A stretch of 28,983 bases of DNA, taken from Methanocella sp. (lineage in GTDB: Archaea > Halobacteriota > Methanocellia > Methanocellales > Methanocellaceae). Under the pieces are notes generated by a model. That model searched no databases. It was not told the DNA's origin and saw only the letters and a program-made list of their open reading frames with translations. The stretch lies in the NCBI RefSeq assembly GCF_035506375.1, contig NZ_DATJPM010000049.1, positions 1 through 28,983 on the forward strand, given 5' to 3'. Position 1 is the first letter of the stretch. Every line of letters starts with the position of its first letter. Shown here in pieces: positions 16,514 through 22,771 of this stretch. The position numbers were made by a program, and so were the translations under genes.

Positions 16514-17407
16514 CTACTTTTTCTTTTTTGCGATAACCATTATGCTCACGCCCGTTCTATTGAACGGCCAGATGTCATAGACATGGTCCTCGACTGACTT
16601 CAATATTGAAAAAAGTCCCCTGGCAATGCGGCCGGGGCGGTCCTGCTGCATGATGGTGGTGGGTATGATATTCGTTATCGAGTGCGCCCCGTGGACCGTT
16701 AAAACTTCACACCCGATGTTCTCCAGCTCACTCTGCAGCTCATGGAACGTGAAGGCCCTCAGGCGCAGCAGCCTGAACTTGTTCTCGTCAAAAGTAAGCG
16801 GGAACACGTAAGGATAGCCCTCGTGGAATGGCCGCCTGACGTAGCCGATCACCTCCGGCAGAGTCTCGTGGTATTTTAGCGGGTCACCCGTCAAAGTGCT
16901 GGCAAAGCTCCAGAAAATGTCTAACTTCCACTTGTTGTCCGATTCCAGGAACAGATAGCCGCCAGGCTTGAGCACGCGGCCCGCCTCATCGAAGAAGCAC
17001 TGATAGTCGGGTATGTGGTTCAAGGTGCTGCCGGCGCTGGAGACGGCGTCGAAGCAGGCATCAGGAAAGGGAAGCTTGCAGGCGTCCGATACGAGGCAGA
17101 TGCCTTTCCCGAGTTTTTTATTCGCCACTTTCACCAGGCCCGGGCTGATGTCGATGCCTACCACGTCGAAGCCGCTTTTGTCGAAGAGCAGCGTCTGCTG
17201 CCCGGTGCCGCACCCGATGTCGAGCACCCGGGCGCCTGGCGGCAGCCGGGGAATAAAGCGCTCTATTAATAACGACCGTATTCGGCCGAAGAGGTACGGG
17301 AAAAAGAGCCCCTCGTAAGTATCGTAGATGTCGGACGCCTCGTCGTAGGCCTCGGCGTGCTCTCTCTTCGAGGACTCGACGACGAACGTGTGTTTCTCAT
17401 CGGCCAT
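16514..17407 (-). CDS. Class I SAM-dependent methyltransferase
   Basis: This 297-residue protein has a Rossmann methyltransferase core. Motif I is V-L-D-I-G-C-G-T-G-Q (61-70), the acidic end of strand 2 is G-I-D-I-S-P-G, and a post-core S-S-A-G-S-T-L-N-H-I-P-D segment is followed by L-K-P-G-G-Y-L-F-L. It belongs to the Methyltransf_11/25 group, whose members methylate many small molecules; the substrate is not evident. A C-terminal extension of about 100 residues includes a hydrophobic stretch near S-I-T-N-I-I-P-T. The gene is convergent with the CBS protein. The region 17408-17568 behind it contains only a hairpin. Confidence 0.88.
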   Translation of the reverse strand: MADEKHTFVVESSKREHAEAYDEASDIYDTYEGLFFPYLFGRIRSLLIERFIPRLPPGARVLDIGCGTGQQTLLFDKSGFDVVGIDISPGLVKVANKKLGKGICLVSDACKLPFPDACFDAVSSAGSTLNHIPDYQCFFDEAGRVLKPGGYLFLESDNKWKLDIFWSFASTLTGDPLKYHETLPEVIGYVRRPFHEGYPYVFPLTFDENKFRLLRLRAFTFHELQSELENIGCEVLTVHGAHSITNIIPTTIMQQDRPGRIARGLFSILKSVEDHVYDIWPFNRTGVSIMVIAKKKK

Positions 17408-17520
17408 GGTAACGACGCTGTTCTAAGCGATGGGCGATATTAAAACTTGTGATGGTTTAAGCATTACAAACCTCATGAGGAGTCAAGACACTCTAAAAAT
17501 AATAAGCCAGCTCAAAACTG

Positions 17521-17543
17521 TTTCAGCCACGAAGCGGCTGAAA
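17521..17543. terminator. Intergenic hairpin after the AlkD-like gene
   Basis: TTTCAGCC at 17521-17528 pairs perfectly with GGCTGAAA at 17536-17543 over a seven-base loop. It lies 26-48 bases past the stop of the minus-strand AlkD-like gene, and a TTTT tract follows in the minus direction. It is a plausible transcript end for that gene. Confidence 0.5.
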
Positions 17544-17568
17544 AATGTTTAGAGCCACATATTAAATT

Positions 17569-18270
17569 TTATTTCGCTTTTTGCTTCGAGACCTTCTTTT
17601 GGACGGCCGGGCTTTGAAGCTCCTTCAGCGCGTCGGCCGCGATCCACCTGGCGCTCTTCGAATCCAGGGCCTGGATCTGCTTTGCCGTAGCGATGGCCTT
17701 TTTATTCAGGTCGGCATTGCGCTTGCCGATCTGCCGGAGGGCCCAGTTCACGGCCTTCTTCACGAAATTGCGCTCGTCCGTCGAGCCTTTTACGATGAAC
17801 GGCAGGAACAGCTCGAACACGGTATCGGGCGCCGTCTTGTCGTGCACGGCCAGCGTGGCCATCATGACATAGCCCGCCCGGCGGACATACTCCCGCCCGT
17901 CCTGCGTCCACGCCAGGGCCTTGCCGTATGCGTACTGCGTCTTATCGAATAAATTAGAGCAACACTGGTCGCAGACGTCCCAGGAGTCGAAGCCGGCGAC
18001 CCACGCGTCCATCTGCTTATCCGTGACCAGGCGGGGGTCGTCGATGAGCCCTGCCAGGATTTTAGCTTCATGATAATCCGTATCCCAGAGCGCGAGCGCC
18101 AGCCCGTGGTCTTTCTTCAGCTCCTTCGCGAGCGCCCTCATTTCGGGCATGGAAACGCCAAAGGCCCGCTCTACGCTAATGCCGTACCGCGCCATGCCGT
18201 CCAGGCTGCCGGGTTTCGACATCGACCTCAGCCGCTGGATCACTTCGTTGGCCGTTGTTTCAGACGCCAT
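17569..18270 (-). CDS. AlkD-like DNA alkylation repair protein
   Basis: This 233-residue all-helical protein matches the AlkC/AlkD HEAT-like glycosylase family. The diagnostic F-D-S-W-D-V-C-D block lies at about 94-101, with the Trp and Asp expected in the active cleft. The basic N-F-V-K-K-A-V-N-W-A-L-R-Q-I-G-K-R segment at about 168-184 fits DNA-backbone binding. Known members excise bulky or cationic alkyl-purines without flipping the base. The C-terminus is lysine-rich (K-K-V-S-K-Q-K-A-K). It is transcribed divergently from the thioredoxin-TPR gene. Confidence 0.88.
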   Translation of the reverse strand: MASETTANEVIQRLRSMSKPGSLDGMARYGISVERAFGVSMPEMRALAKELKKDHGLALALWDTDYHEAKILAGLIDDPRLVTDKQMDAWVAGFDSWDVCDQCCSNLFDKTQYAYGKALAWTQDGREYVRRAGYVMMATLAVHDKTAPDTVFELFLPFIVKGSTDERNFVKKAVNWALRQIGKRNADLNKKAIATAKQIQALDSKSARWIAADALKELQSPAVQKKVSKQKAK

Positions 18271-18386
18271 ATTTATCCAGCACTTGGTATGGAGGAGGAG
18301 GGATACATACTTAATGGTCTTTTAAGCTATTCCTGCGTTTTTTTCACATGCGAGTTTTATCGTGCGGAGATGGAAAATTCATTTGT

Positions 18387-18965
18387 ATGATGCAGGAACC
18401 TTTGAAGTGGGGCAGCGATGCCCAAAAAGCCCTGGACGAGGCAAAGCGCGCGGGAAAGCTGGCGCTGCTCTTCTTCCATTCGAACCAGTGCAGCGGCTGT
18501 AAGGCCACGATCGCGAAGACACTTCCGGACCCTAAGGTGGCTAAGTTCATCGACCGCATGTTCGCCCCGGCCATGTTCGAGGTCAGTGACCCCCGGTCGC
18601 AGGAGCTAATGAAGCGGTATAACTTCGAGTGGACGCCGACGTTTATCGTGACCGACTCGAACGGAAATGAGATCTACCGGTGGGTGGGATATTTACCGCC
18701 GGGCGACTTCTGTGCCGAGATGCTGTTCGCAGAGGGCCGTGCAGCCTTCAAGAATAAAGACTGGGAACGCGCGGAAAAATGCTATGGGGCCGTCATCGAC
18801 CGGTTCCCGGACAGCGAGGAGGCGCCGGAGGCGCTGTACTACACGGGAGTGGCCCGCTATGAGAAGACTCATGACGCGACGTATCTGGCGGACGTGAACA
18901 AGAAGCTGCAGTCGAAGTATCCCCGGAGCAGCTGGGCAAAAAAGGCGTCCGTCTGGGGCGAGTAG
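18387..18965 (+). CDS. Thioredoxin-fold protein with TPR-like tail
   Basis: This 192-residue protein begins with a thioredoxin-like domain. It has A-L-L-F-F-H-S-N-Q-C-S-G-C-K (C35 and C38, a C-x-x-C pair), and W-T-P-T-F-I-V carries the cis-proline. From about residue 115 come helices resembling a tetratricopeptide unit (A-A-F-K-N-K-D-W-E-R-A-E-K-C-Y). No signal peptide is seen, so it is probably cytosolic. A thiol-disulfide or redox-chaperone role is inferred. The C-S-G-C motif is unusual compared with C-G-P-C. An upstream in-frame ATG at 18348 is possible, but M-M-Q-E-P at 18387 gives the usual domain start. Confidence 0.82.
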   Translation: MMQEPLKWGSDAQKALDEAKRAGKLALLFFHSNQCSGCKATIAKTLPDPKVAKFIDRMFAPAMFEVSDPRSQELMKRYNFEWTPTFIVTDSNGNEIYRWVGYLPPGDFCAEMLFAEGRAAFKNKDWERAEKCYGAVIDRFPDSEEAPEALYYTGVARYEKTHDATYLADVNKKLQSKYPRSSWAKKASVWGE

Positions 18966-18966
18966 C

Positions 18967-19308
18967 AACCACGGAGACACGGCGCTTTATTCACCACGGC
19001 GACACGGAGGGCACGGTTTCTTATTCACCACGGCGACACGGCGAACACGGCGCTCTTTTATGATCGGCACGGCGGACGCACGGCGACACGGTTTCCGGAT
19101 AATATTATTAAGCAGGGGTCTCCTAGGGGTAAGCAAGAGCGCTAAGCGCGGCGTTAGCCCCCTTCAAGATATTAAAGTAAGCAGGGGGTCTCCGAGGGGG
19201 CATCAGCCCCCTTCAGGAAAATAAAAGAGCGCCGTGTTCGCCGTGTCGCCGTGGTGAATAATTAGCCGTGTCCTCCGTGGTGCCTCAGTGTCGCCGTGGT
19301 GGATTCGC
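18967..19308. repeat. Palindromic intergenic element with a perfect 40-bp inverted repeat
   Basis: The whole gap is repeat DNA. Bases 19021-19060 are the exact reverse complement of 19222-19261. Outside these arms, the word CACCACGGCGACACGG recurs in direct and inverted form (from 18992, 19026 and, inverted, near 19287-19302). A 21-base unit starting TTATTCACCACGG is repeated at 18987 and 19021. Inside the loop two related units, each running from AAGCAGGGG to AGCCCCCTTCA, lie at 19110-19166 and 19179-19215. The second contains a GGGGGC-ATCA-GCCCCC hairpin. No gene is supported. It lies between the thioredoxin-TPR gene and the convergent KY-repeat gene. Confidence 0.88.
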
Positions 19309-19348
19309 CATGCAGAGGGGAAAGAAAGGGGTAAAGATAAAAATACTT

Positions 19349-19843
19349 TCAGTTTTTGATGACGACGCGGGTCGGCGTATACTTGAAGACCTCGTTCTTC
19401 TTGCCTTCATTTTCCGGGCGTGGAGCGGCCGGCTTCGCGTTATACTTGACGGTCTCGCCGCCCTTCCCGTCGTTGTACTTGATCAGTTCGGAGCCCCGCA
19501 CGTCGTCGCGCAGCGGCTTCAGCGGCTTATCCGAGTACTTGAAGCGCTCCCCGTCCGCCTTGCGTGCATCGTGGCGCACGATCACGACCTGGCTCGGGTC
19601 GATGTCGGGCGGTAATTGTACCATCGGCTTCAGCTCTTCCATAGGAAGGGTCGTTTCGGGCAGCATGATGGCCGGCGGCATTTCCTGTATGGCCGCGGGC
19701 GGCGCTTTCATGTCCGACGTTACGACGACCGGCTTTTTCACCGGCTCCGCCCGTGGCTTTAAAAAGTCTTTATCAACGGGCGCGTCCGCTCGCTTTTTCC
19801 TGAATAGATTAAATAATCGTTCAAACACTTTTCCCATCCCCAT
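19349..19843 (-). CDS. KY-repeat, proline-rich hypothetical protein
   Basis: This 164-residue hydrophilic protein has no family that I recognise. The N-terminus is amphipathic and basic (K-V-F-E-R-L-F-N-L-F-R-K-K-R), which could bind membrane or nucleic acid. The middle (about 30-85) is Pro/Met/Glu-rich and probably disordered. The C-terminal half carries four copies of E-x-x-K-Y-(S/N/T), with the KY pairs at 102, 122, 133 and 154. The compositional bias suggests an adaptor or scaffold. Codon use matches its neighbours. It is separated from gfcR by about 96 bases with its own AT-rich upstream region. Confidence 0.65.
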   Translation of the reverse strand: MGMGKVFERLFNLFRKKRADAPVDKDFLKPRAEPVKKPVVVTSDMKAPPAAIQEMPPAIMLPETTLPMEELKPMVQLPPDIDPSQVVIVRHDARKADGERFKYSDKPLKPLRDDVRGSELIKYNDGKGGETVKYNAKPAAPRPENEGKKNEVFKYTPTRVVIKN

Positions 19844-19939
19844 GCCCCGTCAGGGAGCACTACCATATAATATTATTCGTTCAAGTTAATTAAAACTTAC
19901 TATGCCGGCGCCAGCCTGCCTTAAAAAAAGATCGGGGCT

Positions 19940-20563
19940 TTATCCGACGCGCCCGACACGAATAAGCGACCGAACGGGCACGGAATCGACGCTGTCGATG
20001 CCCTTCTTATCGATGATGACAGCCACTATCACGGCCTCGCCGCCGCTGTCCTGGATGAGCCTGACGGTCTCCTCGGCCGTGCTCCCGGTGGTGATGACGT
20101 CGTCGATGATAACACAGCGCTTGCCCCGCACGTCCGAATAATTCTCGCTCAGCGTGGCCTTCGCTTCCTTCATCTCCTTGCCCTCTTCCCAGCGGTGCTT
20201 CGCAGGGTGGACTACGGCTAATTCGACGCCATACTGGTAGGCGACGATGTTGGCCAGCGGCACGCCGCTGAGCGCCACGCCCACGACCGCGTCCACGTTC
20301 GTGTCCAGCTCGTTCAGCGTCTCTTCTACCATATCGGCCATGCACGTCGCGATGAGCATCAGCCGGCTGGAGCTCTTGCCGATGCTACTCCAGTCCACGA
20401 AAATATCCTTGGGCGCCGGTATTCCGGTCTCCTTCTTAGAGCGGGTAAGGAGCCATGTGGCGGTCTCCCTCGAGATGTTCAGCTCGTCCGCGATCTCGCC
20501 CGACCTCAGGCCTCGGTTCCTCAGCTCGATCGCCTTTTCGATCAAATCGTTAACGTTTCTCAT
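19940..20563 (-). CDS. gfcR: GfcR-type HTH-phosphoribosyltransferase regulator
   Basis: This 207-residue protein has an N-terminal helix-turn-helix (about 18-42, S-G-E-I-A-D-E-L-N-I-S-R-E-T-A) joined to a type I phosphoribosyltransferase domain. The PRPP loop is C-V-I-I-D-D-V-I-T-T-G-S-T (150-162). This layout is the archaeal GfcR family, long annotated as 'PyrE-like'. The halophilic member regulates sugar catabolism genes. Here the natural effector and targets are unknown, and PRPP or nucleotide sensing is inferred. It follows nob1 by four bases, so the two are probably one operon. Confidence 0.9.
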   Translation of the reverse strand: MRNVNDLIEKAIELRNRGLRSGEIADELNISRETATWLLTRSKKETGIPAPKDIFVDWSSIGKSSSRLMLIATCMADMVEETLNELDTNVDAVVGVALSGVPLANIVAYQYGVELAVVHPAKHRWEEGKEMKEAKATLSENYSDVRGKRCVIIDDVITTGSTAEETVRLIQDSGGEAVIVAVIIDKKGIDSVDSVPVRSLIRVGRVG

Positions 20564-20567
20564 CCTT

Positions 20568-21053
20568 TTACCTCTTGGCGGAGCGTTTTCTCAGCTTAAG
20601 CGGGGACCCGCAGACCGGGCAGACGTCGCCCTCCGGGAAGGTCCGGTTGCATCCTATGCACCGTTTTTCCCACACGATTTTATACTTTATCCGCTTTTGA
20701 TGCAGGGGCAATATCGCCAGACCCATTTTCCGGGCAACGTTCTGGACCGCGTAGTCGTCGCTGAGGATGGCCACGTCCTTGCCCGCGGCCCGCTCTTCGG
20801 CCGCCAGCGCCAGCAGGTCCACATCCGAGGGAGAGAGGCGCATGATGTCGCCGGTCTCCCGCGCTTCTTTTTTCACCTCCTCTACGTGGCGTATCTCGGG
20901 CTCCCGGACGGCCAGGCCGGTGAGCATCTCCAGCTTGAGTGCCGAGGCTTCATCCTTTACCTCGGCATAGACTTTCGGCGGGGTCACGAGCTCTCCGCCG
21001 GGGAACATCCCGTATATGAACGCAGACGCGTCTAGCACATATGTCTGGGGCAT
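20568..21053 (-). CDS. nob1: Nob1 endonuclease, PIN domain plus zinc ribbon
   Basis: This 161-residue protein pairs a PIN nuclease domain with a C-terminal zinc ribbon. Acidic residues placed as in PIN active sites are D8 (V-L-D-A-S), E31, D77/D79 (S-P-S-D-V-D) and D99/D100 (I-L-S-D-D-Y). The ribbon cysteines are C132, C135, C145 and C148, followed by a basic tail. Archaeal Nob1 cleaves the 3' end of pre-16S rRNA during small-subunit maturation. A promoter is likely in the AT-rich stretch TATAAATATAAT just upstream (about 21078-21089). The gene heads the nob1-gfcR unit. Confidence 0.93.
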   Translation of the reverse strand: MPQTYVLDASAFIYGMFPGGELVTPPKVYAEVKDEASALKLEMLTGLAVREPEIRHVEEVKKEARETGDIMRLSPSDVDLLALAAEERAAGKDVAILSDDYAVQNVARKMGLAILPLHQKRIKYKIVWEKRCIGCNRTFPEGDVCPVCGSPLKLRKRSAKR

Positions 21054-21191
21054 CAGTGGTCATGTTAATTTCTATGGTATAAATATAATGGGTCCCGTCT
21101 TATAATAAATTTAAAGAGATATATATTTAGAATCTCGCGCTATTTGGTCCGATTGAAGGCTGTGTCCCGGATACTTAATTAACGGACTATG

Positions 21192-21200
21192 TTTATATAA
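21192..21200 (+). promoter_or_regulatory. TATA box of the two-frame membrane locus, copy 1
   Basis: TTTATATAA ends 28 bases before the ATG at 21229, so transcription should begin at about that ATG. No Shine-Dalgarno sequence precedes it, so frame A would be read from a leaderless mRNA. Confidence 0.5.
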
Positions 21201-21228
21201 ATACAATATAATAAAAAACAATCGTTCA

Positions 21229-21489
21229 ATGATTCCAGGGTGGGTCAGTTGGGAATACGTATTACAATGCGAGGCCTTACACTACTTGCTGGGCTTCTCG
21301 GTGGGCTCGCTAACGTGCTTGTCGATATTGACCATTTACCTTACTGGCTGTATGGTATTCAGGCGCCGGCCTACCTTAATATCTTCGGAGGGAGGATGGG
21401 CTCTGGCCGTTTTCTTCATCCTGTTTTTTTCTTTATCGGCCTCGCTGGTATCGCATGTTCTGGAGGACTACTGGTTCTCCTTTTTTTAA
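21229..21489 (+). CDS. Small membrane protein, frame A of a two-frame locus (copy 1)
   Basis: This 86-residue frame has two hydrophobic segments and ends L-V-S-H-V-L-E-D-Y-W. It aligns with frame A of the second locus at 28043. Both share E/T-Y-V near the N-terminus, H-(Y/F)-L-L, and a C-terminal S-L-V/A-L-V, H-x-L-E-D-Y block. In those parts the nucleotide differences between the copies fall at third or conservative first positions (TAC/TAT, GTA/GTT, TTG/TTA, CTG/TTG), which indicates selection on this frame. The middle of the gene is conserved in the other frame. Motifs recall the His and H-x-x-x-D ends of YdjM/DUF457 membrane hydrolases. It is read either alone or as part of a recoded product. 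Confidence 0.55.
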   Translation: MIPGWVSWEYVLQCEALHYLLGFSVGSLTCLSILTIYLTGCMVFRRRPTLISSEGGWALAVFFILFFSLSASLVSHVLEDYWFSFF

Positions 21490-21515
21490 AAAGCTGGCAA
21501 CAGCTATCCGTTTGA
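21267..21515 (+). CDS. Small membrane protein, frame B of a two-frame locus (copy 1)
   Basis: This frame, one base behind frame A, gives 82 residues from ATG 21267; GTG 21240 is an alternative. It contains V-L-V-D-I-D-H-L-P (DIDH codons 21324-21335) and G-R-F-L-H-P (21405-21422), both conserved in frame B of the locus at 28024. Across the DIDH block most base differences between copies are at this frame's wobble position (gtg/gta, gtc/gtt, att/atc, cct/cca). D-x-D-H and R-x-x-H pairs are typical of metal-dependent membrane hydrolases (YdjM/DUF457). The C-terminal third is poorly conserved in this frame. No separate ribosome site is obvious, so translation may depend on frame A or on frameshifting. 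Confidence 0.55.
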   Translation: MRGLTLLAGLLGGLANVLVDIDHLPYWLYGIQAPAYLNIFGGRMGSGRFLHPVFFFIGLAGIACSGGLLVLLFLKSWQQLSV

Positions 21516-21592
21516 ATTTATTTAAGCAAGGGTCAGCTTCTTATATCATAAAAAACATATAACCTCCGAATATTCCGTAAGAGGTCATAAAA

Positions 21593-21868
21593 ATGGAACC
21601 TGGCCAGTTGCAGCCGCCCGAAAAGTACTATATTCTGACACTTGAGCAGTATCTTTCACTTATCAATAGCGAGAAGGTCGGGGATTGTTACAGCGCGTTG
21701 CAGCACCTGTCCATGAGCGAGCATTTCCGGGATAAGAAGATCATCGTGCGGACCAACGTGGCGGAATTGATCCGTGAGCGGTATCATGTTTCCAGACGCG
21801 CTTTTTATGCCGCGAACCGGTTCATAGAGTTCACGCCCCAGACCACGCTGGATGTCGAAGGACCATAA
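21593..21868 (+). CDS. Hypothetical 91-residue protein
   Basis: This short soluble protein starts at an ATG with GAGGT seven bases upstream, a good Shine-Dalgarno site. It has the segments Y-Y-I-L-T-L-E-Q-Y-L-S-L-I, K-K-I-I-V-R-T-N-V-A-E-L-I-R-E-R-Y and V-S-R-R-A-F-Y-A-A-N-R-F. It is rich in charged residues and tyrosine, with a basic helical C-terminal part that could bind nucleic acid. I recognise no family. Codon use is like the flanking genes. It converges on the phosphodiesterase gene, with three bases between the stops. Confidence 0.65.
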   Translation: MEPGQLQPPEKYYILTLEQYLSLINSEKVGDCYSALQHLSMSEHFRDKKIIVRTNVAELIRERYHVSRRAFYAANRFIEFTPQTTLDVEGP

Positions 21869-21871
21869 GAT

Positions 21872-22399
21872 CTATTCTTTCCCAAGCGACCGGGCAAAGT
21901 CGATCGACTTACACATCTGCCCGGTATTCGTCTTGATAACGTCTACATGGACCTCGCCCTTATCGACGTTGAGCATGAAGATGGTCGGGTCGGCCATGCG
22001 GGGAAAAATAGGGCTCCCCGGGCAGAGTAAAAGCACATCGGTCTGGTCGATGACCGGGCTATGGAGGTGGCCATAGATAAGGACTTTCACGCCCATCTCC
22101 AGCGCCAGGTAGCGCATGTTGGTCACGTCGGTGCCATAGCGGCCTTTATGCACTACGCCGATGCGGACGCCTTCGGCGTCAAACGTCACGCTCTCGGGCA
22201 GCGTCTTTTTGAGTTCCTCGTCGTCGCTGTTGCCGTAGATCGCGATCAGGCGCTTCGACCCGGCTTTTACCGCCTCGTACACCGCCGTAGTGATAAAGTC
22301 GCCCGCGTGGACCACCACGTCGGCGCCCGCGAGGATGTCCAGCAGTTCCTGCGGCATTTTTGCCCGCAGGTGGGTATCGGAAAGTACGGCGATCTTCAT
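21872..22399 (-). CDS. MJ0936/YfcE-type metallophosphoesterase
   Basis: This 175-residue calcineurin-like phosphoesterase shows all the metal motifs: S-D-T-H (D8, H10), H-A-G-D (D34), G-N-S-D-D (N57), V-V-H-K-G (H84) and G-H-L-H (H111, H113). The length fits the YfcE/MJ0936 family of small phosphodiesterases that hydrolyse bis-p-nitrophenyl phosphate in vitro; the natural substrate is unclear. A GAGG sequence seven to ten bases upstream of the ATG supports the start at 22399. The enzyme is cytosolic and dimetal-dependent, probably Mn or Ni. Confidence 0.92.
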   Translation of the reverse strand: MKIAVLSDTHLRAKMPQELLDILAGADVVVHAGDFITTAVYEAVKAGSKRLIAIYGNSDDEELKKTLPESVTFDAEGVRIGVVHKGRYGTDVTNMRYLALEMGVKVLIYGHLHSPVIDQTDVLLLCPGSPIFPRMADPTIFMLNVDKGEVHVDVIKTNTGQMCKSIDFARSLGKE

Positions 22400-22470
22400 A
22401 CACAGCCTCTAACGTCTATACAACAGCATTCAAGGCTAATAATGTTACGATAATTAGAAAAGACACACCC

Positions 22471-22617
22471 TTATTCCATGTGGAACTTCGAGCCCGGCGC
22501 CTTGCACTTGGGGCACTCCTTGGGGCAGCACGTGCCATGATGCTGGAAGGCCTCACATCCGGGCCGGCACAGGAACCTGTGCTCGTAGCCGCAAACTTCA
22601 CAAACCCATTTTGGCAT
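22471..22617 (-). CDS. Small rubredoxin-like zinc/iron protein
   Basis: This 48-residue cysteine-rich protein reads from ATG 22617. It opens M-P-K-W-V-C-E-V-C-G-Y-E-H and ends C-P-K-C-K-A-P-G-S-K-F-H-M-E, which is the rubredoxin knuckle pattern seen at the ends of rubrerythrins (C6, C9, C35, C38). Between the knuckles are four more cysteines (C17, C21, C30, C31) and two histidines, which could hold a second metal. Bases about 30 upstream (CCTATTTATCC) look like a TATA box, implying a leaderless message. It probably acts in electron transfer or oxidative-stress defence, or is a simple zinc ribbon. Short length makes it easy to overlook. Confidence 0.8.
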   Translation of the reverse strand: MPKWVCEVCGYEHRFLCRPGCEAFQHHGTCCPKECPKCKAPGSKFHME

Positions 22618-22771
22618 GATTGCTACATTATTCTGATAGGATAAATAGGTTTTGTTCGGTTAAGTCCGAACGATATTCCGGCCTTGGGGAGAGCTTATTA
22701 CTTTCGCCCTGCACATCGTACCTATAAATATCTCAAAACATATAACCAATGAAGAATAACGTTCACCTGCC

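Noticed and set aside
18967..19308. CRISPR array
   Set aside because: The repeated words are inverted and nested, and not a regular series of equal repeats and spacers; no cas genes are present.
21420..21440. T7 run as a programmed frameshift site in copy 1 (CCTGTTTTTTTCTTT)
   Set aside because: The paralogue has no T-run at the matching place (CCTCTGTTTCTGCTT), so a conserved slippery site is not supported, although recoding by another route remains open.
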